In this document: piece after piece, positions 48,201 through 56,312 of the stretch
Layout of the letters: every line of letters starts with the position of its first letter
Numbering within the stretch: position 1 is the first letter of the stretch
Assembly (NCBI GenBank): GCA_019054805.1
Contig: JAHQIY010000003.1
Coordinates: forward strand, 4,092,001 to 4,156,000
Direction: 5' to 3'
DNA: 64,000 nt
DNA from: Brachionus manjavacas
Lineage: Eukaryota; Rotifera; Eurotatoria; Ploima; Brachionidae
Made by a program: the position numbers and the translations under genes
The notes under the pieces: model-generated
The model's database searches: none
Told to the model about the DNA's origin: nothing
Seen by the model: only the letters and a program-made list of their open reading frames with translations

Positions 48201-48975
48201 GTACAAAAATTTTCCATGATTGTCCATTCTGGATATTGTAAACCCAAATACTAGACAGAACATGACTAGGCCGAGCACATTCATTGCTGGTCTTTCTCCA
48301 GGAACTGGATACCAATACTCAATGTAATTTGTATTGTTTGTTCCATTCGATTTATATTTTGGAACTATTTTGGACTCAAATTGGATAAATCCTACTTGGA
48401 TTATGTTATCAGGAAACAAGTTTCTTATTTTAAAAAATTTAATTAAAGACTTAAATAAAATTATTTTTTTGCTACCTGATCAAATCTAAAGCAGTGTCTA
48501 TAGGACTAATTTTTTGTCCATTTAAAATACCTATGGTGTGGTTGTCAATTTTAGTTCGATTTACCGCACCCGGATGAATAATTATCACTAAAATTAGTCC
48601 CAGAATAACAGCCAAAAATGTCGTTGTTAAATAATAAGCGAAAGATTTCAATGCAACATTGACTGTTCGTTTGGTCATGCCTAAACTAGCTATGCCGCAG
48701 ATTAGGCTTGACGATATTAAAGGTAGAGTGAAAAATTTCAACATTCTTAGGAAAATTTCGCCCAAAAAACCAAAATATTGTTTTTTATTAGGCTCAATTT
48801 TTGTATATTTACGCAGATAAAATCCAAGAACAGAACCAATTATAACAGACAAAATGGTTGAGACTAACAAAATGTTTTCTTTAATTTTTTTTCCAACATG
48901 GTTTTTTATGGCAGGTCGCTTAGGTATTTCGGAATAGATTGCTTCATTTGGCTCAATGTATTCATTGTTATTCAT
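45230..48975 (-). CDS. SLC1 excitatory amino-acid transporter, paralogue C
   Basis: The third SLC1 carrier, same predicted role. Exons: 48975-48476, 48423-47911, 47862-47760, 45721-45495, 45437-45230; 516 aa. TM1 [40 protein letters not shown], extracellular loop with N-X-T sites (NRT, NHT, NGT, NNT), [17 protein letters not shown], hairpin [37 protein letters not shown] split by a phase-0 intron, [15 protein letters not shown]8 [19 protein letters not shown]. The arginine for acidic substrates is kept. The hairpin reads SSSNAT where A and B read ASSAAT. Intron 3 is 2.04 kb and filled with repeats: a duplicated ORF fragment, a SINE-like copy and an inverted-repeat element. It shares the first and last intron sites with A and B but lacks two of theirs and has two of its own. 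Confidence 0.95.
46535..46655 (-). repeat. second copy of the 42.82 kb ORF fragment, in SLC1-C intron 3
   Basis: The minus strand reads [20 protein letters not shown] then [15 protein letters not shown]; only a few bases differ from 42857-42957. At its 5' side it joins directly to the SINE-like block (46675-46760). Confidence 0.7.
46675..46760 (-). repeat. SINE-like repeat, copy 2
   Basis: The reverse complement reads AAGCTACGGCAAGCAAGC, TTGTGGAGGC, GGCCTACTAGGAGGTCGCC, TATGGTAGCACATTG; it matches copy 1 at 6462-6560 over about 70 bp with scattered differences. A run of ATT/TTA units lies at the same end in both. Confidence 0.5.
47008..47440. mobile_element. inverted-repeat element (hAT-like MITE) in SLC1-C intron 3
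   Basis: The left end reads GAGGTATGGACAATAATTTT and the right end, reverse-complemented, CAGTCATGGACATAATTCG; subterminal regions carry repeated ATTCGATT / AATCGAAT units in inverted order. TTTAGTA flanks both sides (47001-47007 and 47441-47447), a probable 7-8-bp target duplication. Ends of the (C/T)AG.G..TGGACA type with AATCG iterations resemble hAT-derived MITEs; that is inference. The interior holds the GC-rich hairpin GGGGCTGCGCCCC and the stem-loop GACGCCTAGCGTC. Confidence 0.6.
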
Positions 48976-49543
48976 GTTGATTCAAAATTGGATTTTTAAA
49001 ACAAAGAAAAATTCAAATGGGTCTTTCTATTAAAAAAAATAATCCAGTTTAATTAGTCTAGAATTAGAGAAAGTTTCCGAAAATATTTTCATATTAGTCA
49101 AAGATTTTGGTAAGCTAGTTGAAAATATTTATTGTTTTTAACCTTATCAACGGTTTTATAATAAATTTTTTTTAATATCAAATGTCAGAAATTTTATCTT
49201 AGTTTTCTAAAATTGACCTTTAAAATTTCAAATTTCAGGGTGTGTTAAATTAAGGTCTTTATAAAATTTTTAGATAAATTTTATTGCGCTCATTGATTAA
49301 GTTTTTATCAATGGTATTTTCCATTTAAATGTTCATAGCAAATGGGAAAGCATAAAAATGAAAAAAAATTCGCTATTTAATTTTTTTGAATCAAAAAAAT
49401 TTTACTTTTTTTTTGCTGAATTTTACGTAAATTTATGTCGAAAAAATATAATCGGAAAAATACCAAAATTATTAAAAACAGTTTTAAATCATAAAATAGT
49501 GCAAATAAACAAAAGTTTACTAAAAATAATTGATAAAAGGGTT
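48976..49543. other. intergenic, 5' flank of SLC1-C
   Basis: A/T-rich. 49415-49445 contains TTTTACGTAAATTTATGTCG, a motif also seen at 14.68-14.76 kb beside the folded-back LINE. No gene is visible; the open frames on both strands here are homopolymer artefacts. Confidence 0.45.
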
Positions 49544-49589
49544 GAATAACGGGACACATGGTGGCCGAGCACCATGTGTCCCGTTATTC
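49544..49589. repeat. perfect 20-bp inverted repeat with 6-nt loop
   Basis: Left arm 49544-49563 is GAATAACGGGACACATGGTG; loop 49564-49569 is GCCGAG; right arm 49570-49589 is the exact reverse complement. About half G/C in a region near 20-25% GC. The right arm is followed by CCGTTATTTTTTTTT. No protein reading applies. It could be a transcription terminator-like or small-RNA hairpin, a transposon end-to-end junction, or a fold-back element. Confidence 0.85.
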
Positions 49590-49649
49590 CCGTTATTTTT
49601 TTTTGGTGACAAGTAAAACTTCATTGAAAACTTTCGATAGCAAAAACAA

Positions 49650-50520
49650 AGAAACCATGTAGGCCATATTTAGATCTTATGGCTTCCCACAGAAGATAGT
49701 CAACTTGATTAAACTTATACAGAATTACGCTGAACTCTGAGAAACTCGAGTGTAGCGTAATTCTGGAAAAAGGGCAATCTGAGAGCTTCAAGGTTTGTAC
49801 AGGAGTAAGACAAGGGCGCGCTCTCTCTCCAATACTATTCCTAATACTGATAGACTATGTTATGAAAAAAACTCCTGTCATTGCAATGATTATAGGATGG
49901 GGATTAACAGCAAAGCTTGAAGACTTAGACTTTGCGGTTGATCTGGTGCTAATATCTAATACAGAAGCCCTTTTGTATGTGAAGACGCAAGATTTGGTGA
50001 ACATCGCTAAACCATACCGCAAATTAATGGGACCAAAACGAAAATTATGTGCTTAAACACCAAAATAGATACCCGGATCACCATTGATGGTACCCAAATC
50101 GAGTGTGCAAGCGAATGTTGGGGAGTTTGTGAATCTGACAGGCAAAGTTTGAACACATTCCACACTAGAAGCCTAAAGGAGGAGGATTTTCAGGTTACAC
50201 TAGCCTGGTTCATTCATTGCCAGATGTTGACCTATACAAAGAAACAAATTCAGAGACATTAAGCCAATGCTTTAAGAATAAAAGACAGTGAGAATGTACT
50301 TAATATAAAATGAACACGGATACCAAAAAGAACCCACCAACAAGAAAGAATGTCAAACAGTAACATGGAGATCAACAAGCGCGAAAGAGATAATATAAAT
50401 GGGAATGACATGGGGAGAAGCAATGGCAAAGATGCAAGAAAGATTTGAGTGGATGTCGAAAGTAATGACCCTATGCTCCAAAAGAAGTGAAAAAGAAAAA
50501 AGATTATCGTTTCGAATGCG
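49650..50520 (+). mobile_element. LINE fragment, same family as the nicastrin-intron copy, internally deleted
   Basis: The plus strand reads RSYGFPQKIVNLIKL, then after disruption LECSVILEKGQSESFKV-like, LSPILFLILIDYVMKKT, GLTAKLEDLDFAVDLVLISN, TEALLYVKTQDLVNIAKPYR, then ITIDGTQIECASE joined directly to CWGVCESDRQSLNTFHTRSL, skipping the segment between the ITIDGT block and the CESD block that the other copy keeps. The end ATGCTCCAAAAGAAGTGAAA matches the 3' end of the copy at 14.8 kb. A short tandem slip is present near 49725. It is dead, with stops and an internal deletion. Confidence 0.8.
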
Positions 50521-51266
50521 ACAAAGAATCAAGTGTTCAACAATTTTAGTAATTGTGCCTGTTCGCTTAAAATTTTAATAATTTTTAAGGATTTTTTTTC
50601 AATATATCTAGTCATCAATAATATGTGGAGATTCAGTGAAACAAAAAAAGTTTTAAAATTATAGTTTGAAATTAATGGATTATAAAGTTAAAACCAATTA
50701 AGATTTATTTACTAAACAAACTAATAAATATATTAAAAACAAAAAAGCTTAATAATTTAATCTAAAACTTTATCAATTAAACATATGTGAAATTCAATAA
50801 AAAACACAATAATTACTAAATTGATGGTAAAGTAAATCCAAAAAATATTTACTGAGTCAAAAAGAAAAGTAACAACATAAAAATTCAAGCAAAGAATAAA
50901 ATATTAATATAAATTAATTGGAAAAAAAAAAATTTTTCCAAGTAAATATGGAAAAAAGATCGTGTGACGTAAATCAAAAAATAAATATTTAAAAATGATT
51001 TCAAATTAGGGAAAAAAATGACTAATCCATTTCATTATTAACACTAACAAAGAGAAAAGAAATTAATCAAAGTATCCTTGAATAAAATTATTTTCTTAAA
51101 AAAATATTTAAAAAAAAAAAAAATTAAAAAAACAAATATAAGATAAAAACTATCACAAAATTTTAAATAAAAAATAAATGGAATACGATAAAATCGAGAA
51201 AATTAAGATTTTAAAGTATAAAAGAAATATTTTGAATATTTAAAAATAAAAAAATTTAAAAAAAAA
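50521..51266. other. intergenic, 5' flank of the mucin-like gene
   Basis: Very A/T-rich, with no other feature. It presumably contains the promoter of the Ser/Thr-repeat gene; TATAAAA-like words near 51215 cannot be told from background. Confidence 0.4.
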
Positions 51267-54200
51267 ATGAAAAGAATTAGTTTGACAATTATTTTAGGAT
51301 GCTTGATTTCGATAAGTTCTTCAACTGAAAGCACAACATCTACTTCTATGTCATCATCATCATCCGGTTCAACTGAAAGCACAACACCAACTTCTTTGTC
51401 ACCATCATCATCATCGGGTTCAACTGAAAGCACAACATCTACTTCTATGTCATCATCATCATCCGGTTCAACTGAAAGCACAACATCTACTTCTATGTCA
51501 CCATCATCATCGGGTTCAACTGAAAGCACAATATCTACTTCTTTGTCACCATCATCATCCGGTTCAACTGAAAGCACAACATCTACTTCTATGTCATCAT
51601 CATCATCCGGTTCAACTGAAAGCACAACATCTTCTTCTATATCATCATCATCATCCGGTTCTACTGAAAGCACAACATCTTCTTCTTTGTCACCATCATC
51701 ATCGGGTTCAACTGAAAGCACAACATCTATTTCTATGTCACCATCATCATCGGGTTCAACTGAAAGCACAATATCTACTTCTTTGTCACCATCATCATCA
51801 TCGGGTTCAACTGAAAGCACAACATCTACTTCTATGTCATCATCATCATCCGGTCCAACTGAAAGCACAACATCTTCTTCTATATCATCATCATCATCCG
51901 GTTCTACTGAAAGCACAACATCTACTTCTATGTCACCATCATCATCATCGGGTTCAACTGAAAGCACAACATCTTCTTCTTTGTCACCATCATCATCCGG
52001 TTCAACTGAAAGCACAACATCTACTTCTATGTCATCATCATCATCCGGTTCAACTGAAAGCACAACATCAACTTCTTTGTCACCATCATCATCATCGGGT
52101 TCAACTGAAAGCACAACATCTTCTTCTATGTCATCATCATCATCCGGTTCAACTGAAAGCACAACATCTACTTCTATGTCATCATCATCATCCGGTTCAA
52201 CTGAAAGCACAACATCTACTTCTATGTCATCATCATCATCCGGTTCAACTGAAAGCACAACATCTACTTCTATGTCATCATCATCATCCGGTTCAACTGA
52301 AAGCACAACATCTACTTCTATGTCATCATCATCATCCGGTTCAACTGAAAGCACAACATCTTCTTCTTTGTCACCATCATCATCATCGGGTTCAACTGAA
52401 AGCACAATATCTACTTTTTTGTCACCATCATCATCGGGTTCAACTGAAAGCACAACATCTACTTCTATGTCATCATCATCATCCGGTTCAACTGAAAGCA
52501 CAACATCTTCTTCTATGTCATCATCATCATCCGGTTCAACTGAAAGCACAACATCTTCTTCTTTGTCACCATCATCATCCGGTTCAACTGAAAGCACAAC
52601 ATCTACTTCTATGTCATCATCATCATCCGGTTCAACTGAAAGCACAACACCAACTTCTTTGTCACCATCATCATCATCGGGTTCAACTGAAAGCACAACA
52701 TCTACTTCTATGTCATCATCATCATCCGGTTCAACTGAAAGCACAACATCTACTTCTATGTCATCATCATCATCCGGTTCAACTGAAAGCACAACATCTT
52801 CTTCTATATCATCATCATCATCCGGTTCTACTGAAAGCACAACATCTACTTCTATGTCATCATCATCATCCGGTTCAACTGAAAGCACAACATCTACTTC
52901 TATGTCATCATCATCATCCGGTTCAACTGAAAGCACAACATCTTCTTCTATGTCATCATCATCATCGGGTTCAACTGAAAGCACAACATCTACTTCTATG
53001 TCATCATCATCATCCGGTTCAACTGAAAGCACAACATCTACTTCTATGTCACCATCATCATCGGGTTCAACTGAAAGCACAATATCTACTTCTTTGTCAC
53101 CATCATCATCCGGTTCAACTGAAAGCACAACATCTACTTCTATGTCACCATCATCATCCGGTTCAACTGAAAGCACAACATCTACTTCTATGTCATCATC
53201 ATCATCCGGTTCAACTGAAAGCACAACATCTTCTTCTATATCATCATCATCATCCGGTTCTACTGAAAGCACAACATCTTCTTCTTTGTCACCATCATCA
53301 TCGGGTTCAACTGAAAGCACAACATCTATTTCTATGTCACCATCATCATCGGGTTCAACTGAAAGCACAATATCTACTTCTTTGTCACCATCATCATCCG
53401 GTTCAACTGAAAGCACAACATCTACTTCTATGTCATCATCATCATCCGGTTCAACTGAAAGCACAACATCTTCTTCTATATCATCATCATCATCCGGTTC
53501 TACTGAAAGCACAACATCTACTTCTATGTCACCATCATCATCATCGGGTTCAACTGAAAGCACAACATCTTCTTCTATGTCATCATCATCATCGGGTTCA
53601 ACTGAAAGCACAACATCTTCTTCTATGTCATCATCATCATCCGGTTCAACTGAAAGCACAACATCAACTTCTTTGTCACCATCATCATCATCGGGTTCAA
53701 CTGAAAGCACAATATCTACTTTTTTGTCACCATCATCATCCGGTTCAACTGAAAGCACAACATCAACTTCTTTGTCACCATCATCATCATCGTGTTCAAT
53801 TGAAAGCACAACATCTTCTTCTATGTCATCATCATCATCCGGTTCAACTGAAAGCACAACACCAACTTCTTTGTCACCATCATCATCATCGGGTTCAACT
53901 GAAAGCACAACATCTACTTCTATGTCATCATCATCATCCGGTCCAACTGAAAGCACAACATCTTCTTCTATATCATCATCATCATCCGGTTCTACTGAAA
54001 GCACAACATCTACTTCTATGTCACCATCATCATCATCGGGTTCAACTGAAAGCACAACATCTTCTTCTATGTCATCATCATCATCCGGTTCAACTGAAAG
54101 CACAACATCTACTTCTTTGTCATCATTTTTAACATCTCAAGATCTTAATATTTCCTTTCAATTTAATTCAACATTCGTACCTAATCGATCAAATATTAAT

Positions 54201-54272
54201 AAATTTGATATTTTTTCTTATTTCTTAGTTCTCCAATTTTTTTTTTTTTTAAATATAAAATTTTATTTTTGA
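51267..54272 (+). CDS. secreted/anchored mucin-like Ser/Thr-repeat protein
   Basis: An intronless 1001-aa ORF. A signal peptide, MKRISLTIILGCLISISSS, is followed at once by about 57 repeats of 16 or 17 residues, typically STESTTSTSMSSSSSG, with variants SLSPSSSSG and SISSSSSG. A unique tail follows (SQDLNISFQFNSTFVPNRSN) and a hydrophobic end, FDIFSYFLVLQFFFFLNIKF, which could be a GPI-anchor signal or a membrane helix. Nearly every residue is Ser or Thr, so heavy O-glycosylation is expected: a cell-surface, cuticle or mucus component. The signal peptide, the non-repeat ends and repeat conservation in this frame single it out from the equally long antisense frame. Repeat number is probably unstable and assembly may have collapsed it. 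I know no ortholog. Confidence 0.75.
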   Translation: MKRISLTIILGCLISISSSTESTTSTSMSSSSSGSTESTTPTSLSPSSSSGSTESTTSTSMSSSSSGSTESTTSTSMSPSSSGSTESTISTSLSPSSSGSTESTTSTSMSSSSSGSTESTTSSSISSSSSGSTESTTSSSLSPSSSGSTESTTSISMSPSSSGSTESTISTSLSPSSSSGSTESTTSTSMSSSSSGPTESTTSSSISSSSSGSTESTTSTSMSPSSSSGSTESTTSSSLSPSSSGSTESTTSTSMSSSSSGSTESTTSTSLSPSSSSGSTESTTSSSMSSSSSGSTESTTSTSMSSSSSGSTESTTSTSMSSSSSGSTESTTSTSMSSSSSGSTESTTSTSMSSSSSGSTESTTSSSLSPSSSSGSTESTISTFLSPSSSGSTESTTSTSMSSSSSGSTESTTSSSMSSSSSGSTESTTSSSLSPSSSGSTESTTSTSMSSSSSGSTESTTPTSLSPSSSSGSTESTTSTSMSSSSSGSTESTTSTSMSSSSSGSTESTTSSSISSSSSGSTESTTSTSMSSSSSGSTESTTSTSMSSSSSGSTESTTSSSMSSSSSGSTESTTSTSMSSSSSGSTESTTSTSMSPSSSGSTESTISTSLSPSSSGSTESTTSTSMSPSSSGSTESTTSTSMSSSSSGSTESTTSSSISSSSSGSTESTTSSSLSPSSSGSTESTTSISMSPSSSGSTESTISTSLSPSSSGSTESTTSTSMSSSSSGSTESTTSSSISSSSSGSTESTTSTSMSPSSSSGSTESTTSSSMSSSSSGSTESTTSSSMSSSSSGSTESTTSTSLSPSSSSGSTESTISTFLSPSSSGSTESTTSTSLSPSSSSCSIESTTSSSMSSSSSGSTESTTPTSLSPSSSSGSTESTTSTSMSSSSSGPTESTTSSSISSSSSGSTESTTSTSMSPSSSSGSTESTTSSSMSSSSSGSTESTTSTSLSSFLTSQDLNISFQFNSTFVPNRSNINKFDIFSYFLVLQFFFFLNIKFYF
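51318..54118 (+). repeat. 48/51-bp minisatellite (coding), ~57 units
   Basis: The unit is GGTTCAACTGAAAGCACAAC then ATCTACTTCTATGTCATCAT then CATCATCC; 51-bp units have one extra TCA. Point variants (TTG for ATG, CCA for TCA, GGG for CGG, ATA for ACA) come in blocks of several units that recur, for example the ordered run SISSSSSG-SLSPSSSG-SISMSPSSSG-SLSPSSSG occurs near 51.62-51.80 kb and 53.22-53.40 kb. This indicates expansion of higher-order blocks, by unequal exchange or slippage. Confidence 0.9.
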
Positions 54273-54695
54273 ATTTTATTTCTGAAAAAATTTGATAAAA
54301 ATTTAAAAATCTATATTTTTTTTTATTTTAGTCTGGTATTTTTTTATATTTTGAATAATTTTTTTATTTTTTTCGATTTCATATCTTAATTTTTTTACAT
54401 TTTTTAAATTTTTCGTTTAATTTACAGTTTTCATTGAATTTGTATCATTTTTTATGATTCAATTTATTTTGGAAGAAGCATGTTTTCTTTATTTATATAA
54501 CTATTTAAAATTTCGATTATACATTTTAATTTTTTTCAAAAATTTATCTTTTTAAAAAGCTTAAAGACGTAAACTTATAAATTTTATTCAGAAAAATAAA
54601 CAAAAAAAAATAAAATTTTAAAAACATTGAATTTACAAAAATAAAAAAAAAATTTTTTGAGTTTATAAAAAATCGACTTCACTGTATTTTGATTA
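54273..54695. other. short intergenic A/T stretch
   Basis: Separates the mucin-like gene from the convergent membrane-protein gene; T-runs and A-runs only, with polyadenylation-like words (AATAAA-type) near 54590. No gene. Confidence 0.5.
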
Positions 54696-56312
54696 TCAAG
54701 ACCTATTGGGCAATAAAAAATTCGGATTAGTTCGTGGATATTTTTTTCTTAAGGAAGATAAGTTCGACCTAAGTGACGATTTTTTACAACTTTTTTCGTC
54801 CTCATTCTCATTTTCGCCATCTATTATCTCGTAGACTTGTTCGCTTTCCAACTTTTCATCACTGTAATTGTTTGCATAGTGCTGGTCCGTCTCCACATAG
54901 CCACATCCATTAATTTTTGCTGCATGATGATTACAATTTGTACAATAATTGGGCAAATTTACAATTTTAACTAATTTGGCTGTGTTGAACTGTTGGTCAT
55001 GGCTGCAAATCAAGGCCACTTTGTTCAAAGTATTAGCGTCCAAAAAATTACAAGGCGACATGGTGCCACTCTGGCCAAAATCCACTAGAATTTGCTGATA
55101 CGGATTGATGCAAAACTCGCTGTGGTTAGCATGTCGAGGTGATGTGAATTCATTTTTCTGCTTCATTAGTGTCATGTAAGGCTCTTGTTGATTTTTAGAT
55201 GGATTCAATAGAACAGAACTAGAGTTGGAACAGTTCGACGAGGAAGATACCGAGCTAACGCATGAACACTTTCTGTTAAGGGTTTCGTTTTTCTTAGACT
55301 TGTTGGAATGCCTAAACGAGTTGTAGTTCGAGTTCGGTGGCATCGAATTTGTGGTTGTAGTAAAAGTTGATTTTTGATTAGAAGTTGAGGACGCACTTGA
55401 TGGAGTCGAAAAATTTTGATTTTGTTTATTAAAAAGCAAGTTTTCGTTCTTTAAATTTTTAATTAGATAATTTTGATTTGCGTTATAGACGAAATTGGCA
55501 GGTATGAACTGCCCTGTGTCGTTTATATAAGTCTGCGAAGGGTCCAACAAGTGCTGGTATTGTTCATTTAGACTTTGATTGTTCAAATCGGTCAGCACTA
55601 AATTTTGATCAGGCTTAAAGTTGGCATGAGTGCCACTGTTGCTAGACAAAAATGTCGACTCACTTGACAGAGCGTTTTTTTTTTTTAATTTTGATTTTCG
55701 TCTAAATAAAAAAAAATTTAGTCTATTTTTTTTCAATTCAATTTAATTTAATTTAAATAAAAAAAATATTTCAACTTACTTTAAAAAAATTAAATAGACG
55801 ACTAATAAAATAAGACCTATTAGCAAAAAAATGGTAATTGTGAACAAGATAACATTAAAAAATGTAAAAAAACTAGATGATTGATTTATAAGTGGATTTT
55901 GGTTGAATGTCTTTGTCGACGAATGAACAATTTGTGTCGAGTTGAGGCTAAAATTAGGCGAATTGTGAGAAATTTTGATTGCTTCCGTACCGGTTCTGGG
56001 CTCAATTTTGCTAATCACTAAAGGCTCATTAGCCAAAAGCTGAATGCGCAAACTTTCGCACTTTTCCGTCGAATCGTCTTGATAGCTGAGGAAATAGAGC
56101 AAAAATTTTTCTTTAGAATATTCATTTAGGTCGTACTGGGCCAGGATTGAGTTTGGATTTAAAAAATTCAGTGGATTTGGCGGTGGTGCTAGTCGAAAAA
56201 GGGGTGGTTGCGGCACAATACGAACAGTTGGTTTGGTCATATTGCTGCACGGATGTGGGACACAAGCTGGATTGAATGAGACAGATCGATTCGTGGGACT
56301 GATACCGATCAT
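54696..56312 (-). CDS. orphan single-pass membrane protein
   Basis: Exons 56312-55780 and 55701-54696, intron 78 nt; 512 aa as modelled. Residues 1-145 are Pro/Asn/Ser-rich with Cys and N-X-S/T sites (PACVPHPCSNMT, RLAPPPNPLNFLNP, YDLNEYSKEKFLLYFLSYQD); then one strong helix SFFTFFNVILFTITIFLLIG then LILLVVYLIFL; then a basic stop-transfer RRKSKLKKK; then about 330 residues of low-complexity Asn/Ser/Gln tail with a Cys/His cluster (NLPNYCTNCNHHAAKINGCG). It looks like a type I receptor-like layout. No signal peptide is seen at the ATG, yet an AG lies just after it (ATCAG), so the true gene may have upstream exons in 56.3-64 kb. No family recognised. Confidence 0.65.

Noticed and set aside
51203-54103. 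966-aa acidic repeat protein on the minus strand
   Set aside because: It is the antisense of the Ser/Thr repeats, lacks a signal peptide and has no non-repeat domain; the plus frame has both a signal peptide and a distinct C-terminus.
51318-54118. 48/51-bp regular repeats that might look like a CRISPR array
   Set aside because: The units are contiguous coding repeats with no unique spacers, in a eukaryotic spliced-gene context.
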